DNA from: Dermacentor variabilis | Lineage: Eukaryota > Arthropoda > Arachnida > Ixodida > Ixodidae | NCBI RefSeq assembly: GCF_050947875.1 | Contig: NW_027460401.1 | Coordinates: 1,550,001-1,614,000, forward strand | Direction: 5' to 3' | DNA: 64,000 nt | In this document: piece after piece, positions 40,926-51,000 of the stretch | Layout: each line of letters begins with the position of its first letter | How positions within the stretch are numbered: the first letter of the stretch is position 1 | Position numbers and translations under genes: made by a program | The notes under the pieces: model-generated | Seen by the model: only the letters and a program-made list of their open reading frames with translations | What the model was told of the DNA's origin: nothing | The model's database searches: none

Positions 40926-41660
40926 ACATAAATCATAAAAAGAGGCATCGCCAAGGATTGCATCAGTCAAGCAATTGAAAAATCATACCGCCATGCTGTA
41001 AAGGAGAGCATCGATTTGCAAGTAAGCCGCTTGAGAAACAGTGGGTACCCGAACAGCGTGGTGGTGCAAATCTGTGAAAACTTGTTGCCCGAAATCAGAA
41101 CCAACAGGAAGTGGCAGAAAACACAGGAAAAAGAAAAATTGAAAAAGAACGCGTGGTGTGGCCTTACATCCATGGCTTGTCACATAGGATAAAAAAGACA
41201 GCCCAACGCCATGATGTTCAAGTCCTGTTCTCCGCCCCGCAATAACTAAAAGGCATGTGCAAGACGGTGAACGCAGGATCCAAAGAGGCCAGTCCTAGTG
41301 CTACGGTCTGTCAGACTAAGCACGTGAAAAAGTACGTGGAATGTGCTACTTGAGTTGTTTACCAGATCCCACTAGATTGCGGGAAAGTATACATCGGGCA
41401 AACTGGACGTTGTCTAAATGACAGGTTACGGGAGCACAAATACACGTGCCAGCTTCTGACAGCACCTAGCAACTTGGCCGCACATTGCAAACAATGCAAA
41501 TGCTCTCCGCTACTAGAAAGCACTACAGTCATTGGCACATGAAAAACAAAAACGGAGCGAGAAATATGGGAGGCGCTTGCGATAGCTAAAGAAAGCGTAA
41601 GCACTCCGTCCATCGCGCTTATCGAAGCCGAGGTCGAGTTTCCAGGGCGAACGGGTGCAA
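40926..41660 (+). pseudogene. PLE A: RT end and GIY-YIG endonuclease
   Basis: On the plus strand, PLE C-terminal RT segment (GLTSMACHIG-like and HDVQVLFSAPQ, 41,160-41,250), then VNAGSKEASPSATVCQTKHV, and after a stop VVYQIPLDCGKVYIGQTGRC and LNDRLREHKYTCQLL (41,350-41,450), the GIY-YIG core, with NLAAHCKQCKCSPLLESTTV and EREIWEALAIAKES then VSTPSIALIEAEVEF (41,470-41,640). In PLEs this nuclease is fused to RT. In-frame stops near 41,248, 41,353 and 41,541 inactivate it. Confidence 0.83.
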
Positions 41661-41791
41661 GTGAACGATGTATGCCTGACCCGAGCCGTGGTCCTTGCGT
41701 GCGTTCTTCGCCAAACAGCTGGCAGCACGCGCTGCGTCCGCCCACGTCCCGTCCTTCGCCTGTGCAAAACTGAGCGCAATGCGACCACGAA

Positions 41792-42009
41792 TTTCTTTGT
41801 TTGTCACAGAAAGAGGAAACGAGAGCTACAGGTCATATGGCCTGACAGGGGCTCCTAAGCGCGTTCCGCTTACATGATAATTCAATGTACGAAAAAAGCA
41901 AACAAGAACGAGCAAGTACAATGTAGAAAATACAAATAAATAATATAGTTTGTATATTATAGAATAGACTATGTGAAAAAATGCTTCAATTTTTGTTTGT
42001 ACGTTCACA
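41792..42009 (-). other. LINE 3' untranslated region (nested LINE)
   Basis: AT-rich, ending on the minus strand in GCGCTTAGGAGCCCCTGTCA, GGCCATATGACCTGTAG, TTTCCTCTTTCTGTGACAAA and CAAAGAAA. This stem-like block plus A-rich tail is the common 3' end of CR1/L2-type elements in ticks. Confidence 0.6.
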
Positions 42010-43604
42010 TTATAGAGCAGATTAAAGCATACGTATATAGTGCATAAATTTTTTTAGTGCGATACCATTTTATGTATAAGTAATTTGATAATGGTATAAG
42101 AAGGCTTTTTATACTTTGCATAAAATGAGGTGCATAAAAATGAATTTTTTGGTCAGCGACGTTTAGTAGCCTTGGTATTTGATACTTTATATCGTGACGT
42201 CCATAGTTAGTACGAGTAAATGGTATTTTTCTGATTTGATTACGTAGTTGGTATCGAGGAGAAGTAGGTATGCTGACAATATGAAGTCTGTGTTGTTTTA
42301 TATGTAAGAGTAATCTGTAATAAAAAAACTTGACTTGCTCGGATCAGTAAATGTTTGCCAAGGAGATTGTGTGTGGGTAAGTCACGCGGCCTACCATGGT
42401 ACTTTTCGAAAATTTGGACTACTCGTTTTTGCAAGCTTAATAACTTGTCATAGTTTTTTGCTATCGTTGTTCCCCAAATCAAGACACAATAAGTGAGCTT
42501 CGAGTAAAAAAGGGCTTTCTTTAGCCATAATGGTATTACATCACCTATTTTATACATACAGCTTACTATTTTGCTAAGACCATTGCTAAGCTTATTGACA
42601 TGATTGTCCCAGGAGAAGTTCTCTTGAAACCATACCCCCAAAAACTTTTGCGTTGTTACTTGTTCTAGCCTCTGCTTGAAATAGAACAGTTATATTAACA
42701 GGCAATGGCTTATTTACCGGTTTAGATATTATATATTTCGTTTTGGTCACATTAAATTGTAGTTTGTTTATGTACAGCCATTCAGATAATAAATTCAAGT
42801 AATCCTTTATTTCTTTTTCTAAGCATTGCAGGGAAGAATTTGCAAAGAAAATATTAGTATCATCTGCGCACATGATGATATTAGGTGAGGACGAAATGTT
42901 AGTAAGGTCATTAATATAAAGGTTAAATTTTACAGGACCACGCATGCGCGTCGCATCTGGCGCAGCGCATCGACGGCACGCGTGACGTGACCGACGGCGG
43001 CGAGGCGCTTCGCGCATGCGCGGCTGCTGCACGTGCGGCACCCCAGTCTGTACGTGGAGAACAGTCGCCCGATTATACGAAACAAACTGGGCACGATCCG
43101 TTAAGTAACTTCTCATTAAATATAATGCTGTACCACATACAGCGTAGTCATAAAGTTTGCACAGAAGTATAACATGATTTACACTGTGAAACGCCTTACG
43201 CAGGTCCAGAAATAAGCCTACTGTGTATAAACGGTTTTCCATATTTTGCAGTATTTCATGTTCTGTATTTAAGATGCGCATCCTCGCATGATTTATTTTT
43301 TTTGAAATGCATACCGTGCCGTTCTAATAATAGCATATTTCCTTAAGAAACCCTCTAGTCGAGCATTTAGAACAGTTTCAAAAAGTTTTGAAAAAAGAAG
43401 TAGTATTGATATAGGCCAGAAATTGTTTACACAATTGTTTGCGCCACCTTTATGAACCGGCCATACTATGGTTACTTTAAGTTTGCTAGGAAAAATTCCG
43501 GACTCAAATATTTGAATAATAATATGAGCTAACACATTAGAGATGATGTCAGACACACATTTTATAGGACACACATTATAGGATACCGATGAAACCTGCA
43601 GCAC
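42010..43604 (-). pseudogene. Nested LINE reverse transcriptase
   Basis: N-terminal blocks at 43,604-43,293: SNVLAHIIIQIFESGIFPSK, KVTIVWPVHKGGANNCVNNF and WPISILLLFSKLFETVLNAR. Palm at 43,281-42,592: GLFLDLRKAFHSVNHVILL (first Asp), VQTGVP then 32 foreign residues, then GPVKFNLYINDLTN, and IIMCADDTNIFF (catalytic ADD), LQFNVTKTKYIIS. Thumb at 42,641-42,240: GVWFQENFSWDNHVNKLSN, YCVLIWGTT, KRVVQIFEKYHGRPRDLPTH; a decayed C-terminus to about 42,010. The enzyme primes on nicked target DNA. Three frame changes and the 96-base insert in the QGS.LGP loop inactivate it. Confidence 0.87.
42940..43035 (-). other. 96-base GC-rich in-frame insert in the RT palm
   Basis: Between VQTGVP and GPVKFNLY the relatives have five residues (QGS.L); here 32 Arg/Ala-rich residues stand instead. 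The insert is GC/CpG-rich in an AT-rich gene and has inverted CGCATGCGCG-type ends (about 42,942 and 43,013). It keeps the frame. Origin unknown. Confidence 0.75.
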
Positions 43605-43608
43605 TGAC

Positions 43609-44040
43609 TTAGTTATTTATCACGCTTTCTACTTCGCTTGGTGTCGCCGGAAGTAACATTAAAGAATTTTGCACAGATGCTTTCAAAACAGTACGCCCTA
43701 TCTCTTCTGGATTTGTTCCAGAAACGTTGCTGCAGCATTGGACAAAGTGAGTGTTTAGGATAGGGACGGCTTCTTCACCTGCAAGAGTACCGTTAGCCGA
43801 AGCTATTCGTAGGTCGTGAGGGCTCGCCTTTCCTCCAGGTATCTTCTTAATTTCCAGCCAAACGTTTCTTGGATTGGTGTATATACGCGAGAACACGTTA
43901 TCATTTTTTTCTTTTGCCTTTTTTAATTCTGCATTTACTTGGTTAAGGTACTCCTTGAATTTGGCAAATTGATTCGTGTCTCGTGTTTTAAGAAATGTAT
44001 GGTACATTTTATTTTGATTTTTGATTTTGGTAAAAAGCAC
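43609..44040 (-). pseudogene. Nested LINE: endonuclease-RT connector
   Basis: LFTKIKNQNKMYHTFLKTRD, FKEYLNQVNAELKKAKEKND and NPRNVWLEIKKIPGGK match the helical connector between endonuclease and RT in CR1/Jockey-like LINEs (pattern R..LF...K......F..YRN.....I..AK..Y). The RT start at 43,604 follows directly. Confidence 0.78.
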
Positions 44041-44269
44041 ATCATCTATCCACGGCTTTCCAATTTTTTGGGGATTGTTTTGTAGCCCTATGTTGTGGGA
44101 AGGCTATGTCGCAGCAAGCGATTCGTTTATCGAAAGATGAATTGCCCCTTATTTGGGTCACCTTCCGTTAGTTCAGATTCCCAGTTTTTTCACGAAAAAG
44201 AGAGCGAAAATAGGCTAGCGTGGTTGTATCGATGAAACGGTAGGAATATACAGGCGCATTTTGCTTGTA

Positions 44270-44837
44270 TTACTGGGAACAAGGCAGAAAACAGAAGATT
44301 GGAAGATGATCGCTTATATCAGAGGACATGACACCAGCCGTCACAGAGGAAATGTGTACATTAGTGATACAGACATCTAATAAGGTTTCCCTGTGTGCTG
44401 TTACTCGTGTTGGCAAGGTTATAATATTAGAGCATGCGTAAGAGTACAGCAGCTGATTATATTTTTGTGTTATTGTATTTTCAGCCATAATATCTACGTT
44501 CGAATCACCTAGTATGGCAAACGTTTTGCCGGTGCCGCTGATATAAGCTAGCAGCTTATCCACAAAGGAAAATAATTCTTTTTTTTTATGCCACAGGGTG
44601 GTCTGTGGACTACTGAAAACGTTCCTGCTTGAAGACGAATAGTGAGGCATTCAACGTTGCGATTAATTGGGGAGAAATCTGCAGTTTTCTCCGAGTTTAG
44701 ATAATTTCGTACATAGGCTGCTAGACCGGCACCTCTTGCGTAGGTACGGTTTAGTATGTGATGCGTATAGTTTTCGAGCCGTATGGGGTAGTCCTTATCA
44801 GATAACCATGTCTCAGTTAAAAGAACATCGGGATTGG
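44270..44837 (-). pseudogene. Nested LINE endonuclease, main part
   Basis: NPDVLLTETWLSDKDYPIRL (catalytic Glu), NRTYARGAGLAAYVRN, then after a frame change LLAYISGTGKTFAILGDSNV (GDFN position, here GDSN), RVTAHRETLLDVCITN and SSDISDHLPIFCFLP (catalytic SDH). The first strand of the domain lies beyond PLE B at 45,879-46,062. Confidence 0.82.
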
Positions 44838-44984
44838 TGAACTTGAAAAAGGGGGTACAAGCGAAACAGGTGTAAGCGTTGTATTTTTTGCACCTTGCAA
44901 ATTGGCTAGCATGTGCGGAAGGATCGGAAACGAGGGGAAGAATAGAGGGGCCTGTAAAGTTAAACACGTGACACCCTTCATCAA

Positions 44985-45565
44985 GTGGGGTTGCTAGATG
45001 CATTCCGTTGGCTTGTGGTAAAGTCTATATAGGCCAGACAGGTGGGTGTGTTAACGAGCGCTTGCAAGAAAATAACCTATCCTTAAGCGGAGACCGGGCA
45101 AGCAATTTGGCGGTTCATTACCGTGGCTCCAATAAGTGCAAAAAACAATGCGCCATTGTTCGGTCGTGTGACCATTCTAGGGAAGGCCAAGACCTGATAC
45201 GAACGTGAAATCTTAGAAGCTTTTCACATTAAAGAAAATTCTTTAAATTATGGGGTTTTACGCGCCAAAACCACTTTGTGATTATGAGGCACGCCGTAGT
45301 GGAGGTCTCCGGAAATTCCGACCACCTGGGGTTCTTTAACGTGCACCTAAATCTAAGTACACGGGTGTTTTCGCATTTCGCCCCCATTGAAATGCGGCCG
45401 CCGTGGCCGGGATTTGATCCCGCGACCTCATCACCTTAGCAGCCCAACACCATAGCCACTGAGCAACCACGGCGGGTGCCTTTCACATTGGAAATGAGAA
45501 AGAAATTTGTGTCAGTGATACGTCTTTGTGTTTAATATACAAGGAACGTGCTTACCTATCGAGTA
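44985..45565 (+). pseudogene. PLE B: GIY-YIG endonuclease, split by a SINE
   Basis: IPLACGKVYIGQTGGCVNER then LQENNLSLSGDRASNLAVHY and CKKQCAIVRSCDHSREGQDL (to 45,208) form the first part of the nuclease. The SINE at 45,231-45,480 interrupts it. On the other side FHIGNEKEICVSDTSLCLIY and KERAYL (45,481-45,550) complete the C-terminal helix seen in other PLEs (EAFHI....CVS.PS..L...E). The expected RT is absent. A frame change precedes the SINE. Confidence 0.85.
45231..45480 (-). mobile_element. Ruka-like SINE, copy B, full length
   Basis: A 9-base target duplication TTTCACATT lies at 45,222-45,230 and 45,481-45,489. On the minus strand the tRNA-like head starts at the right. Box A (GTGGCTATGGTGTTGGGCTG on the minus strand) is at 45,440-45,460 and box B (GGTCGCGGGATCAAATCCC) at 45,409-45,427. 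The body is shared with copy A, and an AT-rich tail sits on the left (45,231-45,249). I recognise it as the tRNA-derived SINE described from ixodid ticks (Ruka); identity from memory. It probably spreads using LINE machinery. Confidence 0.9.
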
Positions 45566-45878
45566 GGTAAAATATGATGAATAAAAAAGTGACATTCTTG
45601 AACAGGTCTTGGGAGGAGTGGAAGTTGCGCATGCGCCGGCTGTTTTCACATGGTAAAGTATCATCGAGGTGCACATGCCTTGGGAGGTGTTGAAGATGCG
45701 CATGCGTTGGAGGGTACGTGTGGCAATGTAAATTTCAATGAAGTACAGTTTAAAGTCCAGCGTCCGTCCGCGTCTAACGACTTTTCCTTGTATGCGCGTC
45801 CTTTGCGTTTCGCGTTTAGCTGGTACCACCTTTTTCAAGTTGACCATGCACCAACTGGCCCAAGAGCTTGCGCTAATG

Positions 45879-46062
45879 CATCGGGATTGGCATTGGTACG
45901 GTGGAGCAATTCTTCAATTTCATCTTGTTTATTTTTTATGCTTTGGACGTTCAAATGAAAGATTGAAATATGTTTTTGTAAACCCGCAGATATATTTCCA
46001 AATGAAACGTAATCATGGTATACAGATTTATCGACTAAAGCCATATCTGAACTTAAACCCAA
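45879..46062 (-). pseudogene. Nested LINE endonuclease, N-terminal strand
   Basis: HISIFHLNVQSIKNKQDEIE then ELLHRTNANPDA is the beginning of the apurinic-like endonuclease (catalytic Asn in LNVQS). The sequence stops at the PLE B target duplication and resumes at 44,837 with TNPDVLLTETW. It contains no ATG-proximal start of its own. Confidence 0.83.
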
Positions 46063-46477
46063 TAAGAGTTTTTCTCACAAAATAAAAGAAAATATTATCT
46101 TATCATCTTGCTGATATCTTCAGTGCTGAAAATATTCACAATAGGAGATGTTTCATTGCGCCTTGCATTACTTTCCCTCCAGTGGGCCAGATATATTTCC
46201 AACCAACCTCATTTTTCCTTTGTTTCACAGCACTTAGAAACTGCTTACCTTATCTTGTCAAACGCTCATTAATGAGTACAGGACGATTCTCTTCAAAGCG
46301 AAGCATTCTGGTATTAATTTTTTTCCTTTCGTGATTTATCAAGAAAACCGTTCCTCTTGATGCTGCGCAGAAATAGAACAATTATCTTTTGTTCATTATG
46401 TTTCGCTGTCGGTACTTTGCGGCATGTATCAATATCAGAATCTTGCACTTGCTCTGCAACAAGTTCGCCAATCTTCT

Positions 46478-46738
46478 TTATATAGTTATTGGCTCAGCAT
46501 CAAAAGGAACACTTTTGATTTCTAAGTTGTTGGAACACTGGTACGTTTCAAGCTCCCCTAGTTTTCGCGTCAGCTTAGCATTTTGTACTTTAAGTACCTT
46601 GTTTTCTGTTACAATAGCCTGGATCACTTCTTTCAATGCTCCTAAGTCCTTAATTTCCTGTCTCAGTTCCTTTAGATCTTCTATACTTTCTTTTATCTCT
46701 CTGAGTTCATCAATTATTTCAACATGCAAATCGTCCAC
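46478..46738 (-). pseudogene. Nested LINE ORF1 coiled coil
   Basis: A heptad-rich segment (EIIDELREIKESIEDLKELR, EIKDLGALKEVIQAIVTENK) followed by LETYQCSNNLEIKSVP, the transition into the RRM of CR1/L1-type ORF1 (usually YSRRNNLEIKGIP). The RRM itself is not readable beyond 46,478. Confidence 0.75.
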
Positions 46739-46870
46739 AGCTTTTTTTTGACATGGGGCTTCTGGACTGACACTATTTCACGCTTGTAAAGTCTAGAATG
46801 TTTCAGATGCAGTTTCGTGCAGTCCGGCAGCAGTGTATAAATTTGAGCGGAAGGAAATCGAAAACGTATA

Positions 46871-47186
46871 GCGATCAGCTGCGAAGCAGATAGATATTTA
46901 GCTGTGTGCTCAAGATGCACTGCTGCCTAACTGCAAGCCTGGTCGTCGATCCGCCGCCTTTTAAGCCAGCCGCGCTGTCGTGCTGCCCTCTTGTGGCAGG
47001 GAAGGCGCCAAGGGAACCACGTAGGTGTCCGATAAGCGATACAAGGCCAGGGCGATGCAGCTCCTCAATCTTGTAGGCATCACACCACTGTTTCACGGGC
47101 GGCAAATCCGGCGACGAAGGCGATCAGCTGCGAAGCAGATAGATATTTAGCTGTGTGCTCAAGATGCACTGCTGCGTAACTGCCTA
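46871..47186 (-). repeat. Nested LINE 5' UTR with duplicated 64-base block
   Basis: 46,871-46,934 and 47,120-47,183 are identical but for one base, offset by 249 bases. On the minus strand the element's 5' end coincides with the upstream copy, so the 5' UTR appears built of about 1.3 monomers of about 249 bases, as in LINEs with tandem promoter monomers. The intervening part is GC-richer. Confidence 0.75.
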
Positions 47187-48077
47187 CCGACCCGATTAAA
47201 TCGTTAGATCCCCTGGAAGAGAGCCCTCGTTCTGCCAGAAACATAAGAGCAACTACGCGCTGAAGGACATTTCTCCAATAAGTTGCCCATTCCGAACAGT
47301 GCTCTTCAAACGATCGAATGACTGAGTCTCTAAGAGAACGTCGCTTGCAAGCACGCATTGCCTATGACATTCACTTTCCTCGTGTGTCTTCGCATATGCC
47401 TTGTTCCATGGACTGAACCTATCTGGCTCCGAAAAGTGGTCCTTTCTTGCCGACATCAGAGCACAAGGAGAGTAATACACGGTTCCTTTGGAGGGACTGT
47501 ACAGAAGCCATTCGCTCAAGACGACTTCGCCGTTGGTGCGGTGAGGGTAGAACATTTCTAGCTTGAAGCGGTGGTGGCAGCCTTTCGTTGCTGCTTCGAT
47601 TGGCTGAAAGTACCTTTCCGAGTGAAAGTAATCACCTTGCATGTTTATAGCATTTTCACACATATCCTTGGTTTGTGCCACGCAAAAGTTTACAGTGGCC
47701 GTGTGCAGGGGAAACCAGTCAGCGGGATCCATAGACATGCAAGGACCCTCACCAAAAATGGCTGGTCTGTCTCGGTCGTGCTGCTTCTCCTTAGAGAAAC
47801 AGGCTTCATCGTAGTGTGGCTCTTCGAACGTGCTCGGTGAGGCTGTTGACTTCAAAGCCATTGACGAGAGTGCCTCGCTTGCGTGTGCTTGCAGCAGTCT
47901 TCCTGAGCGCCCGGTCTGCTTGATCGCCTTCGCTGGCCTCACTGGTCGGGCTATTGTCGCTGGCAAAATAGCTAGTAAGCTTAGGCATTTTTCTAAAGTG
48001 TCGCTAAGGTGTTTTTTTTTGCTCGCTGTTGCCAAATGGCGCTTTTGAGCGCTAGAAAGCTCATTTTTCTTTGGCAT
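47187..48077 (-). pseudogene. hAT transposase, N-terminal TTF zinc-finger part
   Basis: The best start is ATG at 48,075-48,077 (MPKKNELSSAQKRHLATA), internal to a longer open frame. A basic N-terminus precedes a TTF-type zinc-finger region: DPADWFPL, FKLEMFYPHRTNGEVVLSEW, LLYSPSKGTVYYSPCALMSA and a degenerate NKAYAKTHEESECHRQCVLA. After a frameshift near 47,340 the DUF4371-like part begins (SVIRSFEEHCSEWATYWRNV, LQRVVALMFLAERGLSSRGS, NDLIGS) and is cut at about 47,187 by the LINE. One of the finger cysteines appears replaced (YYSPC where F.FPC.LF is usual). It continues at 40,347. Confidence 0.82.
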
Positions 48078-51000
48078 GGTACAGTCACAAAGCCTGCAAG
48101 CCAAGTTTACGAAGCCATAAGTTATCAAGTACGTTTTTATAGAATTACTTTTTATTAAGCGTGACAAAGAAAAATAATCTCAAAACAAATCCATCAGTTA
48201 CAGTGAGGTAATTTAACAAGAAAGCTGACTTTGGCGATAAACTCGCCGTCGCGAGTTTATCCGGGTTTCTGCCTGTCTACCAACTACTCTCTCGACATGA
48301 TCCGGATCTCTCTACAATATTGAAGGAAGTTCACAAAATAAGACGATACAACAGGAATTCAGTTTACAATATGATCTCTAGGTCATTATTGTTCACATAT
48401 CTTCAGAACGAGGTGCATCCTCCAAGTCCTCATTCAAGTTAATTAGAGCAAAGCTCTCTCAGTCCAATGAAAGGAGACCCTCCAAAGACGGCAAAAACAG
48501 AGAAGAAAATGTCGAAGCTTGGCAAAACCTACCGCTCTGAATGAGGTAATTAGAAAAATTTGTACCTATTAATCACATCTGATGCTTAGGCATAAAACTA
48601 TTTGATAATGACGGAAGCAACACAAAAGCAAACACACGCATTCAGTCACTGCGTAATAATATATTCGTAATAAAAGTGTTCAAATTCTAATGCGCTGAAT
48701 ATTATTTTAATGTTCCCGAGGGTCTCGCAGGGAAGTGGGTTGTGCCTCAATCTTCGTAAAATAACGAAAATAGCAGCTGTGCAACTCTCACAGGAAACGT
48801 GCACACTGTACTTTAAGCGTTTCAATTATTTGACATCAAATATAATAAATGCGCTTCCAGTTGTTTCTAATACTCATATCAGATATAATTTTCGAAGCTC
48901 TTACCTTTAACTTCATAGTTCTGCGGAAGCCCGCAAGGTGGAGAGAAGTAATTAATTAAGGGGAAAATGAGAGAGCCTGAGGTTTGTTTTTCGAGGAATC
49001 CGTATGGGTTTCCTTTGTAGCAATTGCTACGATTGGTTGGATGTTTCATTTTCTTTTACCTTTAAAGTCAGCAGATGGTCCTATTATCCTCTAGTAACTA
49101 AACAACAACGAGTACAAAGAACAGGGAAGGGTTCAGATCATGAAGGTTTCACTGGTCGCGCACACACACGAGATTTACCGTCGCATTCAAGAACGATCCT
49201 TAAATTTACCCTAAACTTGACGAAAAATTCACTTATGAAAGTACAGAAAAAGTATAAGTTCGGGACGAGCTTCAGAAACTGCACTTACGGCGCACTTACG
49301 AGAGGGTCACTTTTCTGGTAAAGCGACGCACATGAAGACGAGGCCACAAAAGTTTTCATTCTTGTTTTCTTAACTGAAGCACGAATGAATGATCGTAACG
49401 TTAACTTAACGCTGTGCGTAAATGCCTACAGGCTTTACAAAGTAACATTGCGCAATAAGCTAAATAAATATTGCAAGCGGTAGTCGACCTATCGTTTTTC
49501 CTTTGGCCACAACTAGCATCCGTAACTCTGCTCTTTCGATACTTTGCCGTCTACACCTGTTTTTTGTCTGTGTACCTCGTGCGTGGCTTTGTTCGCGCTT
49601 CTTTTCTGCTGTTTTGTGCGTCCGTTCACCGTGTTGTAGTACAGCCTATTATGCGGGATACTGACAAGGCTGTGAAACATTCACAAGATCGCCGGTGATG
49701 AAACGTCTCTGCGCCGTCGAATCGCAGCGTCATGAGCAGTTCAAGCAGCGGCGGTACGGACAGGCTCGGTGGTCAAGCCCTGTTGTGGCCGGCCGTTCGG
49801 GAAGAAATTGCAGGGCGGATGAACTCGCACGCAGTTACTGCCTCCCTGTAAACAATCACCGGTTAGGAAAACTGCTAGCATAGACGCACATTAGGGCCGG
49901 CCTAATGTGCTGATTCCAATTCTTATCATTATCGCGCCTATTCCGAGCGGCGTTTTGTTTGCGCTAGTGTCGACCGGTCCTGAGCAGTGGATTATAGGTG
50001 ATCGAGTGTAAGGAATCGGCCTTCTTTCTTCTCACGCGCTACTTGTAATTGTACCGTCGGATGGCTGTACACTGTCTAACGGCTTCGATTATCCTTGCAG
50101 TAGTGTTCACCAGCTGTAGCAGAGCTTGCAGATTTATGCCGTCGTTTGCGTATCAAATGACGCATAAAGTTGTCGAGGAAGGTTGCTACATCGGAGGTAT
50201 CGGTGTCCAGAAATTCTAGTCAGTCACTTCAGGATCTTTTATTTGGTCTACATGCCTAACGGTGCAAGGCTCTTGTAGCATCTTTTACAGAGCGCTGAAA
50301 GACGTAAAATATCTGTAGTATTACTATTGGTGCCTTCCTGCGTTGATGTAACTGTAAGTGAATGAAGCCTCCAACAGAGCTGCACGAAATGCCCCAACAT
50401 TCCACACCGAAGACGTTGATGGTTTCATACACCTCATTTGTAACTGGCGAAATCCTGTGCACCAACCTTTTTTCACCTGAGGAGATGCGGGGTGAAGAGA
50501 CGACCGTTGTTCAACAGCCCGTAAGAAGAAAGTGATGTCTTGAAAGCGAGAGCAGCACGCGGCTTGTTGTACTCGCTTCTTCTGGAGGCTTTCGACACAG
50601 CTTTTCTCTCGAGATTGCGCTGCTGAATGAGCAGCCTATCGACACTTGCGCTTATCGCCTTGCAACCATGTTGAACGAAAGGGCACGTGCTCCGATAAGG
50701 GGCTCTTCCTTTCACTGTCTGGCTATTGGTGACATTGGTGCAGGGTGGGGTGAAAAAAAATTAGCTGTTTCACCCCAAAGGCGAAGCACCGGTTGCGATA
50801 GCAAACTAGCAGGCATCCCTACGAAGCAATGATAATACTTTTATCGGCCGTATAAACTTGTAAACGTTGGCTTGCTAACTAAATTAACAAGCATGGTGAC
50901 AGCGTGCACAGCAAACATGAACACATCGTACATGACCGCGGACACTCGCTGTCGAAACGCTGGCGTGAGGAAACGCGGGAGCAGCAGTGAGCGAAGTGAC

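Larger units (their letters stand above)
40371..41791 (+). mobile_element. Penelope-like element A, in the LINE 3' tail
   Basis: Long inverted arms: about 40,371-40,925 (containing a SINE) and 41,572-41,791. Shared blocks, left versus inverted right, include ATTGCGCTCAGTTTT, GGCGAAGGACGG, GGGTCAGGCATACATC, CACCCGTTCGCC and AGCGCGATGGACG. They enclose a GIY-YIG gene end. The flanks repeat an A/G-rich AAAGAAA (minus strand) from the LINE tail, 41,792-41,798 and about 40,355-40,365, consistent with a short target duplication. 5'-truncated: no RT palm. Confidence 0.8.
44838..45878 (+). mobile_element. Penelope-like element B, inside the LINE endonuclease
   Basis: 1,041 bp between two copies of the 12-base target duplication CATCGGGATTGG (44,826-44,837 and 45,879-45,890). 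The left end TGAACTTGAAAAAGGGGGTA is inverted near the right end (complement of TCAACTTGAAAAAGGTGGTA, about 45,825-45,845), so the arms are inverted as in the other PLEs; the right arm extends about 33 bases further, so the left is slightly truncated. It carries a GIY-YIG relic and a SINE. Confidence 0.9.
40348..47186 (-). mobile_element. CR1/L2-like LINE inserted in hAT, itself carrying two PLEs
   Basis: The minus-strand element reads 5' to 3': 5' UTR with repeated monomer (47,186-46,871), ORF1 coiled coil (46,738-46,478), ORF2 endonuclease (from about 45,980, interrupted 45,878-44,838, then to 44,270), reverse transcriptase (44,040-42,010), 3' UTR (to 41,792), then a second insertion, and the A-rich tail (40,371-40,348). 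Its ends fall inside the hAT transposase: before it the hAT reads NDLIGS, after it PKM.T.LGLQLIAKFG, which are adjacent in relatives. The 3' UTR hairpin-like block GGAGCCCCTGTCAGGCCATA and ACAAACAAAGAAA tail are typical of tick CR1/L2 ends. No target duplication is visible. Confidence 0.82.

Noticed and set aside
41359..41745. 128-codon minus-strand frame as a gene
   Set aside because: It is antisense to the PLE A GIY-YIG nuclease and inverted arm.
45409..45460. tRNA gene suggested by box A and box B
   Set aside because: It is the head of a SINE with body, tail and target duplication; no complete cloverleaf.
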